A stretch of DNA of 64,000 nucleotides from Apricaphanius iberus (taxonomy: Eukaryota > Chordata > Actinopteri > Cyprinodontiformes > Aphaniidae), in assembly GCA_028564705.1 (NCBI GenBank), contig JAPXFQ010000344.1, forward strand, positions 2,733,001 through 2,797,000, in the 5' to 3' direction. Position numbers and translations under genes: made by a program. The notes beneath the pieces were generated by a model. It saw only the letters and a list, made by a program, of their open reading frames with translations, searched no databases and was not told where the DNA came from. This document shows positions 35,480-46,845 of this stretch, piece by piece (position 1 is the stretch's first letter; each line of letters starts with the position of its first letter).

Positions 35480-36225
35480 TAGGACCACACCTCATTGGCA
35501 ATGTCCTCCAGTTCATTTATAATCCCTGGGTTTGGTCATGTAACCACCTTTTTCCAAGTCCCAAACAGAGATTTTCAACGAAGATTCAGTCAGGTGTCAA
35601 CAATCACCATTGTGGTGTCTTCCAGAACTTCTCCTAGAACCAAACATCTGAGATTTGGGGGAGATCATTGCACAAAGAGTGACATTTTCTCCCAGGATTT
35701 CCCAGTACTTGATTGAATACATTTTGCTCAGTACATATTTCCAGTTCCAGATTAAACAAAGGAGCCTCAGAGCATAACTGAGTCACAGCAATGTCTTGCT
35801 GAAGGCATGTTTTTTCTTAATGCTTCATTCATCCTCCTACAGACATACTCCTGCACCATACGCATAAAAAAATATTTAATTTCTGGCGTATTTATTTAGT
35901 TTTGAATAAATTGAAGGTCACCTTTCAAGTGATTTTGGAAAATTAGTTGTGGTGGGTAAGTTGGACTTCAAGCATAGCTAACTTCAGTGTGTGCCACAGT
36001 GTGGAAACTTCAACTTTTGTGCCTACTGCTACAGATTCTTGCTGTAAATCTTTTTACAATCCATTTAATACATTTTTGACCGCCCGCTTCCACAGGAATT
36101 GGGTGGCAGCTGTTGATAGTTTCTCTGTATCCAGATGGCATACCCACTGTTTCTTTAACTTTAAACTCATGAAGTACGCATCCAATTGTTTTTCTGGAAG
36201 CGTTCATTTGCTATCTTTTTAGAAC
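35480..36225 (-). pseudogene. Probable Tc1-type transposase relic
   Basis: On the minus strand, 36010-36207 reads like the second DNA-binding segment and linker of a Tc1 protein (CVLHEFKVKETV... then KRFTARICSSRHK, reminiscent of K-DLQ...-GT). 35490-35720 reads like the catalytic segment (KYWEILGENVTLCA, then a decayed glutamine-aspartate-asparagine region). Order, spacing and orientation agree with one broken Tc1 copy. The matches are weak, and terminal repeats were not found. Confidence 0.48.
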
Positions 36226-39200
36226 AAACATAATTTACAAATATAGTTTCTGGAATAATTTTGAGCTAACGTTAGTTCTTCAATAAGGGTTGTAGCATTG
36301 AGCATCATTTTTAACTATGTAAGCTGTTTTTGTATAAATATTGTGTCACCAACACCTGGATAATTTTACTAATAAACCTAACTTGCACTGAGGGTTGATT
36401 AGTGGCGGGTGTAACTAGTTCTTATTTTAGTAACGACATTGCTCAAGAAGAAGACGTTACATTTTTTTTCCAAAATCTTATAGTTTCTAATTATTTAACA
36501 GATCTTAACCATCCTCCGTTCCAGCAGCCTTGAAGCTGTTAAGATTTTCAGATAGTCTCAGGAGGGAAATTCACCCATAAATAAACCAATCCACCACACA
36601 GTGTTAGGTTTGCCAATACTGTCAAGTCAATACAGCCAGCAGCGTAGTCTTTATTTACACATTTGTTTCTGTTCTTGTTAAAGCTGCTCACTTTGTTGCA
36701 GGAAAATCCTATTAGAGTGAAATAAAAAACTAAAATCAAACTTTCTATGTAGTGCCAAAATTACTGTAAATCTACAAAAACAGTTTAATACACAAGGACG
36801 CTGATCTAAAATCACAGCAGAAAATGTAAAACATGAAATCTACTTTTATTTAAAACAGAAAAAAACATCTAAGTCTCTGATAAAAATAATATAGAACAGC
36901 TAACCCACAGTACACAGCAACATGTTGGGATGCTGCATTATTTTGTTAGGACATTTCTGGCTACTCCAGAACTTTATCTGGCATCTAGCCATAACAACTT
37001 TAAAACCAAAATAACAAAATAAAATGTAATAATTTTCCCTTTTTACACTTTGACATCAGTAGCCTCTCAATGTCTTGCTGTGTTCCATTTACTCATATTC
37101 TAGGTGTGACTATGAAAACCATTGGGATTTGCCCGTTCTGTGTATCGAGTAGGCTTGTTTAACAAATAGAAGTGAAAAACACTTTATTTATATGCATCTT
37201 TGTCTTTAGGCAATCAGCAAAGATATTACAGATGATGTGCTATTGTATCTGTAAAACTGTCCTAATGACAAACCATAAGAAGGGCAAAATAACATTAACA
37301 GATGAATAGGTACTACACCGTTTCGTACAGTTAGGACAAAATTCTTAAAACTTTTTTATGTTTTAATTTGAGGAAGATGTTTTTCCTCACGAGGAGCAAT
37401 ATTAATGTTATAAGAAGTCCTTGAATCTGATAGAGAAACTGTGATGGGAGCTGGGTATAAGTAAGAAGGTCCATCAGCCTTCAGATAGATGAACTGTCAA
37501 AAATACCAGCAGGCACAGGCAAAAAGCTGGTCAGTAAAAATGGGAGGGATTTGTTTCCTATGTGAGATTTCCACTAATAATTTAGATGGTTGTACATTTT
37601 TTACATTAAATATTTTGATAAAATGCTAGTAATTCTTTTTTATGAGAACATTTTTGTAGTAAATTATTGGATCTTTTTGCATGTGCTTGTGTCATTTCCA
37701 AAAAGAAACAAATGTCCTATTAACTAGAATCGTACAATTAAAATTGTGAATGTTTAGGTGAATGATTGAACTTAGTCTAATACGAAGTACTCTGGACTAG
37801 ATAAAGCACAGTGTGAGTACAGGCCATTTACCATTTTACCATATCTAAATCTTCCAGTGGTAGGGTGCTGACTTTGCAGCAACAATACTGTTTTGTTGTT
37901 TGTTTGTTTGTTGTAGCTTGGTGGGGACTCTGCAGCTTTCCAGGTTAGAATTCTGAATTCAGGAGAGGGATGCTTGATTTATCTAAATTTGGTCTGCTCC
38001 TAATTTTCAGACAGGGCTCAGCTCAACCTCCTGTTGCAACGAACTGTGTGGCAGTGCTAATTCTAGCCTGTTTATTTCTTTTCATGTGTTAAAAGGAACG
38101 CATACGATTGTGTTTGAACTAATAATTTTGGACAAAGCTATAGCTCTGAGTAGGTCATTTTTGTGCAGTTACATTGAAAAAAACTAACTTGTATATAAAA
38201 TGACTGATATTACAATATAAGCATAAACATTAAATTTACCAGGTCTAGTTTTGGTGAATGAAAAATGAAGCAAATTTAAGGTTTCTTCAAATTGCATCAG
38301 AGGCATTTGCAACTATTCTCATTTTTCTTTATATGACACATCGATGTGTTATCTGTGTCACTGAGGAAATAAAATACTATTCTGCCTGCAAGAAGAAAAC
38401 AACTATGAGTGATAAGCTTAGAAAAAGTTGCAAAAACATACCCCCAAAAAATAAAACAGCCTGAACTGTGACAGCACGTTATCCAACACGACATTGAACC
38501 TGATGTATTAAATGAGCATACAATTACCCTTTTACATACTACATCCTCTGCAGTGCTGGATATGTGAATAAAAAGGTGACCGTAGGGTCTGATATCTCAG
38601 TGCAGGACAAGAATGAAATCATTAACCAGGCCATTTGGCAACTGAATCTAATCTTTCCAACAAGAGATGTAGTGAATGAAAATGTGAAGGTGGGGTCATA
38701 TCTCAACAAAGAGCATTTGTTATGATGGAAGAAAATAAAAACAGAAATCAGTATGTGACATAAAGAAACATAGCGGCTGTATGTGAGCTGCAAAGCTGTT
38801 ACAGGTAGTTCAGAAAACTAGAAGCAATACGTATTTTACCTTTCTGTAATGTACACCTTTTCTGTTGTTGATTTAAATTGATGTTATGAAAATATGTCAG
38901 CTTGGATGGGTCACGGGGTTTATAAAAAAGAACTGGCTTTGTGGATTAAAAATTACAAAACATTTATCAGGCACATTCATTTGCAAACCTCATTTTAATC
39001 TCGGTCCACTGGATGTGGCAATCTCCGCATAAAGCACATCTGGTTAGCAGAAATTGCTATTGCTGATGAGATTCTGTTAGATGTAATAAACCTTGAAGCA
39101 GACAATTATTTGGGGGCAAAATTTGTGGATTTGTCATTTCTGATATTACTTTAAGGTTAAGCCTTCAAGTTGATCCCAAGAATGATGTTCGGACGAGACA

Positions 39201-40165
39201 TAAATTTTGAACACATGTCCCTCCTGATCTCAGGGTTTACTCGTTCAAGGTCTCACACAGGCACTCCTGCACAGATATGTATATTTACACTAGTATTTGT
39301 GTTGGGCCCTCTTTTTTTTTTTACAAGGTAACACGGTGCTCAATCACTCACAGATATCTTTTTAATCTCTTTCTTTCTGTCCTTGTGTGTGCATTTGTTT
39401 GATTTATGAGTATCAGGAGGCCACAGGGACACAAAGCTGGCCCCTCAATACTCAACTGCCTGATGCAGCAAGACATAAGTTCACCCTGGCCTCCTTATCT
39501 AGACTGCACAAAAACATCCCACCGCACAGAGTGACAGAGAAAAAGGAGGAGGATATGACTACCTGGAAAACAAGATTTGGAATAATCCAGAAAACTAGAG
39601 TTTAAAACAAAGACAATCAGTGACATGAATTAACAAACAAAAGACCAGTATTATTGTTGATTAGTCATCTTTTTGAAATATATTTGAGAAAAAGATCAAG
39701 AATTAGTCACCAAACCAACAATCTTGAAAGTCTAACGGTGTCAAGTTTCATATTAGTTCTTTTTCGTCTGCATAATACATGGACTTCTCACAGAGTGCTA
39801 GCAGGAGATCTCATAAAAACGAACTTTTCTACCAGATAGTTCAACCAAACCAAGTGTAAATCTTAGTCTCTAGCCTTCAGTAACAACCTCCACACTCTAC
39901 ATGAAATTGGACTTTTGAAGTGCATGTATATACCGACTTAAGCCGAACCAAACTGGAGTTTGAGAAGTCGGACTAGGCTATCAAGATACAGATAATTTAT
40001 GTAGGTTAACAGATACAGATAATGCTGTACTCGCTCATCCCAAACAAAAACCAGGTCAGACGATTACTTCTTCATGCTCAACTTTTTATGACCGTCTTTC
40101 TCTATATGGAGTTTAAATTGTATAGTTGGTGTAATCGTTGTTTGGATGATTTTACTTTTTCTCTC
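36226..40165. other. Non-coding, nothing recognised
   Basis: The longest featureless stretch of the window (3.9 kb), AT-rich throughout, with only short frames (such as 38258-38464 and 38539-38793) and small simple repeats like (TTTG)n near 37893-37912. It could be an old intron or intergenic DNA. Confidence 0.5.
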
Positions 40166-40645
40166 ACTTCTTGTAAAGCACTTTATATTACATTGGACTG
40201 TATGAAATGCACTCGTTTTGGATGTGATCAGCCCATTAAATGGCCGTTATTAGCAGTTATCACTCCTATTAAATGCCGTCAGACTGTGCCTTCTCTACCT
40301 ACTGAAACGTACTTTTCCGTTTGGTGTTTAAAACCTCTTCAAATTAGGTTTAGGCATTTAAAATAAACTATATTTGTCCTGTGACCTTAAGATTAGGACA
40401 TAAAACTTGTGGATTGGTTAAAATTGGTTAGATAACTCCAATTACGATATGCTACTCTGACGAAGTATTTTTGACACGTGCAGACAGTTAGCTGTCATCA
40501 GCGATAAGAATGATAGATAACCTACTAGTAGGTAGAGAGGGCACAGTCTGACTGCATTTAATGGGAGTGATAACCGCTAATAACGGCCATTTAATGGATT
40601 GACAACATCCGACTCGGCTGTGAAATGTGATCTGTATGTAAAATC
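40166..40645 (+). mobile_element. LINE 3' tail split by a foldback element
   Basis: 'tgtaaagcactttatattac' then 'ggactgtatgaaatg' (40170-40209) is the usual 3' tail of the L2/Rex1-type LINEs. The continuation 'tgaaatgtgatctgtatgta' resumes after 40620, matching the rest of such a tail (gaaatgtgctatataaata). The intervening 411 bp is a later insertion. Confidence 0.55.
40203..40627. mobile_element. Foldback hAT-like element
   Basis: A 411-bp element (40210-40620) with inverted arms of about 90 bp: 40217-40307 against 40530-40620, nearly identical over their inner part. For example, 'attaaatggccgttattagc' is present in both. The arms enclose a loop of about 220 bp. TGAAATG flanks both ends (40203-40209 and 40621-40627), giving a 7-bp match, or 8 bp with one mismatch. 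The element starts CA and ends TG, as hAT elements do. The same protein-like string appears in frames on opposite strands (40022-40366 plus, 40488-40676 minus) only because the arms are inverted copies. I do not recognise the family. Confidence 0.7.
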
Positions 40646-41305
40646 TTACTGATATGCTGCCTCCGTTTAATTTCATTTAAAAAACTGCCTACCTCCTTGT
40701 TTTGCAATTAGCTCTTTTAGGCAAATAAGAGCTTATTCAAATATTTTTTTATATTGACCAGACAATCTATGAAAATAAATATTGAAAGGGCTGTAAAGTA
40801 AGTAAACAAACCACTGATACGACTGGTATTTGGAACAAAATGTAAACAATATCTATGTTTTTGGATCTACCCACAAGCATTAAGCATTTTTTTGTTTCAT
40901 TGCAAAAGGTACTGACCATCAACACAGTAGTATTTATCATGTAAACAGATTAATATTGACATAAAGAGGGAAACAACTTTCTAATTGGCTAATTAGAGAT
41001 GTAGCTTGTACAACCAGTTCCTGCAGAGTTTGTTTGGCAGCTAAGCTCAGGTGTGACATGTTTCTCTGACTCCAGTCAGGAGGATTGTTGGCTCATTATC
41101 AATTGAGGTGTTTTGTTGATAGGTAATCCTCTTTAGTCTGCAGTCTAATAAGTGGGGCTTCACATGCTGATTAAAAATGTTTTTAATGAATGTGTGCTTT
41201 ATGCACTCTGCTTTTCTTGGAGGAGGTTTTCAATTAAAACATAATATTCTTCTTGATATGTGGATGAGCTCTGGTGATTGTTTTAGTCTTTATAAATAGG
41301 CTCCT
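40646..41305. other. Non-coding, nothing recognised
   Basis: AT-rich spacer without assignable features. Confidence 0.45.
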
Positions 41306-41560
41306 ACAAAGCTGCAGTGTGTAATATTATTTGACTCTTTAGTGTCATGCAGTTCATATTAGGTATCTCCACTTATGGTAGCCCACACACAATGAAAAGG
41401 CTTGTTTAGCTTAGCATAAACCAGAGTAAGTAAATGTGAACAAGCATACTAGTAGTTCCCATTCACTTACATTGGTTTATGCTAAGATGAAGCAAACCGA
41501 CTGATGCCAGATCAGGAGAATTACCGGGCCGTTACTGGGGAGAATATGGTAACAGAATTT
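41306..41560. mobile_element. MITE fragment with internal hairpin
   Basis: The start 'aagctgcagtgtgtaatatt' resembles the CAGTGTGTAAT end of the piggyBac-like MITE at 2740. The interior has a 26-bp hairpin: arms at 41411-41436 and 41460-41485 (TTAGCATAAACCA... against its inverse, three mismatches), loop 23 bases. The opposite terminal repeat was not found, so the right border is approximate. Confidence 0.5.
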
Positions 41561-41710
41561 TTTTTACTAAGGGGTGGAATATCTTTTTAATTATGTTTGA
41601 TCTATTTAATCAAGTCTCAAATTTGCAATGACTCCAAAATAATTTAGCAAGCATACAATATTGTTTTGTTTATTTTATTTATTTGAGGCTATTATTTTCC
41701 ATTTTGGATA

Positions 41711-42809
41711 TACAGTGCTCAGCATAAATGAGTACACCCCACTATGTTTGTCAGAAAACCTTTAGTTTGCCTCCAGAGTCAACAATATCTATGACATACT
41801 ATACTACAAAATACTCCCACAAATGAGGGCCATTGATTACAAACAAGATGTGTTCATTTGCAGACAAAAATGTGATGTTCCTAACAAATTCATTCAAGCC
41901 CATGTTGCAAAAATGAGTACACCCCAATTATAGTCTTAAGAGAAAAGTCACACTTAAGACTACACAATTCAAATTAACAGGCATTCAACAACAGGTGAGT
42001 CCAATGATTCATTTAAGAGGTGCCCAGCAGACAGGTGACAATAAAAGGGCATTACGTAATAAAGAAAAGCCCTTTCATTTCATGCTTCCAGCAATGGCTC
42101 CCCATGGAAGAGAAATGTGACAAAATCTGAGAAAGAAAATCATCTCTTTACACAAAAAATGTGAGGGCTACAAGAAGAGCAGCAAAGCTTTACATATAAG
42201 CTAGAATACTGTGGCAAAAGTGATCCAAAAATTTAAGAAAGATGGAAGTGCAACCATCTTACAGAGACGTCCATTTCATCCATGGAAGTTAATATCTTGA
42301 TAGGACTGTCTTCTGATGAGATGGGTTGAAGAAAATTGCCATGCAAGTTCACTGCAGTTAACTAAAGCAGTAGAAACCCAAACTGGAGTGACCGTTTCCC
42401 GTGACACCATGCAAGTTGAGAATCACTCTTCATCCAGCATCCAGCCTCTAAAAGAGGTTATTCTTGAAGAATGTAAAAAGATAGTTGTTCCAATATGTCG
42501 CCAACTTGTTCATTCCATGCCTAGAAGACTTTGTGCTGTCCTTAAAAATCATGGTGCTAATACAAAAAACTAGATGTAGTAGTTTTTGTTGCTGGGTGTA
42601 TTAATTTTTGCTTCAACCAATTTGAGTAAAACTGAAGATTTTGTGATCTAAATTAGATTGATAACCTGAATTTCATGTAATGGAGTTAAATAAGTGTTCA
42701 ATAAAACTCAGCCTTGTGAAAAGTTTCGAAGTTGTTCTTTTGTTCTTTGAGCTACTCATTGTATTTGTACATTTTAAAGCGGGTGTAGTCATTTGGGCTG
42801 AGGACTGTA
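41711..42809 (+). mobile_element. Tc1-type transposon, internal-deletion derivative
   Basis: TA lies at both borders (41711-41712, 42808-42809). Inverted ends are CAGTGCTCAGCATAAATGAG at the left and CAGTCCTCAGCCCAAATGAC at the right (reverse complement). Length is 1,095 bp. The plus strand keeps the helix-turn-helix half from an ATG at 42094 (broken by stops), then the segment ending TVSRDTMQ near 42413. It then jumps directly to the C-terminal end (SSIQPLKEVILEE ... LVHSMPRRL ... NHGANTK, stop near 42573). The catalytic core with the three acidic residues is missing. It could have been mobilised only by another copy. Confidence 0.88.
42316..42573 (+). pseudogene. Tc1 transposase with DDE core deleted
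   Basis: An 85-codon frame in which the DNA-binding half (about 34 residues, ending near 42413) is fused in frame to the C-terminal tail. About 190 codons containing D, D and E are absent, judged from usual family length. The in-frame fusion is probably chance. It might still encode a short DNA-binding fragment, but upstream stops disconnect it from the start codon at 42094. Confidence 0.8.
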
Positions 42810-42824
42810 TATATATATATATAC

Positions 42825-45365
42825 ACAAGGTAGTGGAGTCTGTAGTAATTTCCCCCCCCTCTGTAAACTGACTCCAATATCAGCCAACGATTCAGCATCT
42901 GTTGAGACAAGCAGCGAAGGGCACAGACGAGGGAGAGGACAGAATCAGTGTTTTTAACAGAGGACCACGAAAGAGTCAAGGAACTCCAAAAGAAAAGAAG
43001 AATCAATGTTTGTGTTAGTGCATAATTAGTAGAATGACATGAACAATTTGATAATTATCTGTGAAATCAATCAATGCATTCCTTCTGTGACACTTAAATT
43101 GGATTTAAGCACAAACGTGAAACGCGAAGCATCATATGTTGTTTGTCCTGAAATAGCTACCGTATTTCAAGATGGGGCATGACTATGGAGGGTGAAATAT
43201 AGTGTATTTAAATACAAATGTACAATTTAAAGCTAAAAGTAATACTTAGAGTATACGTAGATGAGAAATATAAATGAAAGTTTGTGAACAGAATATAAAA
43301 AAAAATATTTCACTTTATTCATCTCTTTGGTTGGTAGATGTTTCATTGAAAAGTATTTCGCAATGTAACACTCCCTCCTCTTCCTCTTTACTCATGCAAC
43401 ATATTTTTCGGCAGTTTCCAAACATCTACTCAGTTCAGAGTTACTGCAAGTCACACTTTGATTAGAGGTCTCAGCGCTGGTTACTGAGGGATCAAGCTGT
43501 TCTGCTGTTGCCCTTCTTGTAGAAGCTGATTTACATTGTTCACACTTTCCTCGGCTGAACACACTGTAATGCAGCCCTGAGTAGAAAGGTGTCCAGCCTC
43601 TCACAGATGGGACATATGAGGTGGTTTTTTCCATTTCTTTCCCCATCTATCACCTCTCATCCTTCATTCTCTGTCTGACTGGTCCTCTAGGTGCCACATT
43701 ATGTCACTGTCACTGACTGGTCATGTTGCCACTTGCAGGTTGGGGTCTGCTCGGAGACTTTGCTGAGGGGAGGGTGACATCTGCTGAGCAAAGTGAACCC
43801 AAGCTTCGGGACACCGAGTCTTTTTAAACGTTTTATTTTCTCTGTTTTTATTTTGCAAATCATGTTGCGGAAAGATAACTTCTTCTATAGATGTTGCATT
43901 GTGGTTTGCAAGAGAGTAAGTGCTATTCTGGTGTTAAATTAGGCATCGTACAGAGATGAAAAAATTCAAGCTTCATTGACATTCGAAATGCAGTTTTTAT
44001 AAGTCATGAGCAGTTATCAGAAATTACATCATGGGTTTGAATTTAGTCTCCAGCTCTACAGGTCCTTTGGAAAAGCACATTGAAAACACTTACTGAGTGT
44101 CGACCATCGATTAATCAGAGATGCTGGTGAAGTGGCTTTAAATGGAACAGAATGGAGTTACTAAATAGACCTCTAATTAACTGTTAACAATGACAATAAT
44201 TCACATTTAGGGGTTTCATGGCATTCTCACCTGTTTAATAGAGGAAAAGTAATTATTTAGTTTGATTTTAAACCAGTCTCTTGATTATTCATATATCCAG
44301 ATTTTTAAAAGATGCCATCCAGATCAACATTTAGAGAAAGAAAAGTGTTGAAGAAACGTCTAATATATCCATTAATCTGATGAAGATAACCCTCAAAGTA
44401 CAAGGAGGTCGGAAAAAGATTTAGAAATGATAAACTTTCTAAATTAGCCTCACAGACTCAAAATGAACTTGTTTTGAGCTTGTGGTTTGAACACTGAATG
44501 AAGGGGAATCAAATAATATTTTGCTAAGAAAAGAGTGATCTGTAAATACTGGTTGATTACTACTGTCCTTATGGAAAATCTCTATGTGAGAAATGAATCT
44601 TTCTGAACAGAACAAAGAGATTTCAGTAACACGGTAAGCATAAGTAAATAAAGTAAATAAAAGTATGACAGGAATTATGATTGTATATAAATACCATTTA
44701 CTTGTTATTTAAATTTTTGTTGCTAAGACAAAACATAGAATAAGTAACCACAACATTTAGTAGTACTGTTCAAGAGTATTTGTACAGAATATATCTTATT
44801 TTTGTTCTGCTTTTATTGAGTATATTGGGAATTTAACCAGGAAAACAGTTATTTTAATAGGAGTGATGGTTGTTGGATATTCAGTTTTCACTCATGATGA
44901 CCATGTGTTTTAAGCAGCCAGAAAGATTTTTAAACTGATACATTTCGGCTTCTTCAAAGCAAGTAAAACATTGTTTTATCAGCCAATTGACTGGCAGTGC
45001 AAAGCAAAGGGTAAGAGGAAAGCTTACAGCTTGCAAAAATTTTGCTAAATTTTTTGGTTAAAGACCAAAACTTTAGAAAGAACATGATGATTTTATGTAT
45101 ACAATAATTTAAAATTAATTATTTAAAGTTAAACAGGACTTTGATTTTTTAATTTTAGGCTTTTATTGTGATCATTATTCACTGTTGTGAACTTTTTCTT
45201 ATCCTGAGAATTTAGTTTTATAATAACAACAATAAACTATACATGATTAAAATCAGAAAGTCCAAAAACCAAAATCATTATTTCTATTGTTACTCTTCAT
45301 ACTTTTATCACAGCTTTCCACTGTATGCCACATTGAGAGCAGCAATAAATATCAATATCAAAACT
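42825..45365. other. Non-coding, nothing recognised
   Basis: AT-rich. The frame at 43392-43646 (minus) has no recognisable domain. No repeat assigned. Confidence 0.45.
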
Positions 45366-45600
45366 CCTGTGGCCAAGTTGGTAGCACTGCTGCCTTGCAG
45401 CAAAAAGGCCTAGCTTTGAATCTCGCCTGGCGTCTTTCCGCATGGAGTTGCATTTTCTCCATGTTCATGCATGGGTTCTCTCTGACTATTTTGGCTTCCT
45501 CCCACAGTCCAAACATGGCGGTTAGGTTAACTGGTCTCTTTAAATTTCCCTTTCATGCAACATCAAGTTTTTGGGAGTTTTCAACCATCTGGTAATGCAA
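45366..45600 (+). mobile_element. tRNA-headed SINE copy
   Basis: The head has a pol III A box TGGCCAAGTTGG (45370-45381) and a decayed B box GCTTTGAATCTC (45413-45424). The conserved body follows ('ctttccgcatggagttgca', 'gcttcctcccacagtccaaa', 'ggttaactggtctct'). It is the same body as 56938-57235. The 3' tail is lost after about 45600. The pseudo-tRNA cannot fold as a functional tRNA. Confidence 0.8.
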
Positions 45601-46739
45601 TTTTATCATAAAAAACCCCACCAGAGTGGTTTTTGGCTTCATTCACGCATGTCTGAGTAATCCTCCTAAATTCTGCTCTCTGAGAAGCTGCCCCTCCCTC
45701 TCGTTGAGAACGACTGAGTGTTTAAACTGTTCAACTAGTGACATCACTGAGTGAAAACAAGGCAGTGCTAGAGGTGTCTGCACGCAGGCAGAACTGTGAC
45801 ATCAGAATCCACGGTTTCTCATCTTATTACATATTCACCTAAGTGAATAGTGTAATAGAGTTCTTTTACTTTAACTATTCCTTAAAATTTAATCAGTAGT
45901 GTGTTCTTTTTCTAGCTTGGTAATTAAAATGTTTTTCTTATTTTTCCTGTAGATAAATGTATCTTGTAAAGTAAATATTGTCGTTTCTTGTTCAACACAT
46001 ATGTCAAGGTTTATGGTCAATAGACTGTAAATAATTAATTCCTTCAGATTTTGACTCTGACGTAGACATTTGGCTAATAAAATAGTTCCTGATAAAGGTG
46101 GTGCCCCGAATAAAAATAATTTTCCATAAATTATTAATCTTATGGACTGCCAAAAGCAGTCCCTTGACTATTAATAGCCAAATAGGTACAATTTTTGTAA
46201 TATCCCCAACAACATTCATATTCCCCATCCCTTTTGGGAACAAACACCTGATTCTGTGTATGGGTACGGTTGACTCCACAAACCATGGAGAATATTCCTA
46301 TATATAACCATACTGGTGAAGCTACAGCACAGATGTTAACTAACGGCCAGCACTGTTTGGTCCCCAAGTTACTGTAAACAAACCAGAATTTCTTCCTCAG
46401 ATTTACCACTTTTTGTAGTTATTAAAACTTTATCTAATCTCTGATGTGAACCAAACAAACCCTTAAAGTGAACCCAGGTTAAGATGACCCAAGCAACTGG
46501 ACTATCTAGCAAACCAAGGAGAAAAGGTTAACCAAAATAACAAAGTTATGCGCAAGTTATGGACATAATTGTTCTAAAAACGTTCCTCTTCACAGAACAA
46601 CAGACCGGCTACCATTAATTGTTGACATGTACACTGAACATGGAAAGTTAGAAGCTTTTTTTTTTCTTTATGGACAATGAGTTGGCATTAGCAGATAGTT
46701 AGTAATGACATTTATTAAGTTTGCTATTCTAATCATCAA
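45601..46739. other. Non-coding; unidentified degenerate frames
   Basis: Mostly unrecognised. Two overlapping minus-strand frames (46140-46409, 89 codons; 46004-46279, 91 codons) read as one longer frame broken by a shift near 46210-46270. The first is cysteine- and tryptophan-rich. I cannot assign it to a family. Confidence 0.35.
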
Positions 46740-46845
46740 AGTGATTTATGCTGTGTTCCAATTTTAATAATGTAAAGCATTTTGGATTGCCTTGTGTTGA
46801 AAGTGTGCTATACAAATAACACTGCCTTGCCTTGCTTTAATTGAT
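46740..46845 (+). mobile_element. L2/Rex1-type LINE 3' tail
   Basis: 'aatgtaaagcattttggatt' followed by 'gccttgtgttgaaagtgtgc' and 'tatacaaataacactgcctt' is the same 3' end as at 62260-62335. Nothing of the coding region is recognisable upstream. Confidence 0.75.

Noticed and set aside
36226..40165. Search for exons in the longest featureless stretch.
   Set aside because: No frame with recognisable domain, codon bias or convincing splice pair; single-genome inspection cannot reveal conserved non-coding elements.
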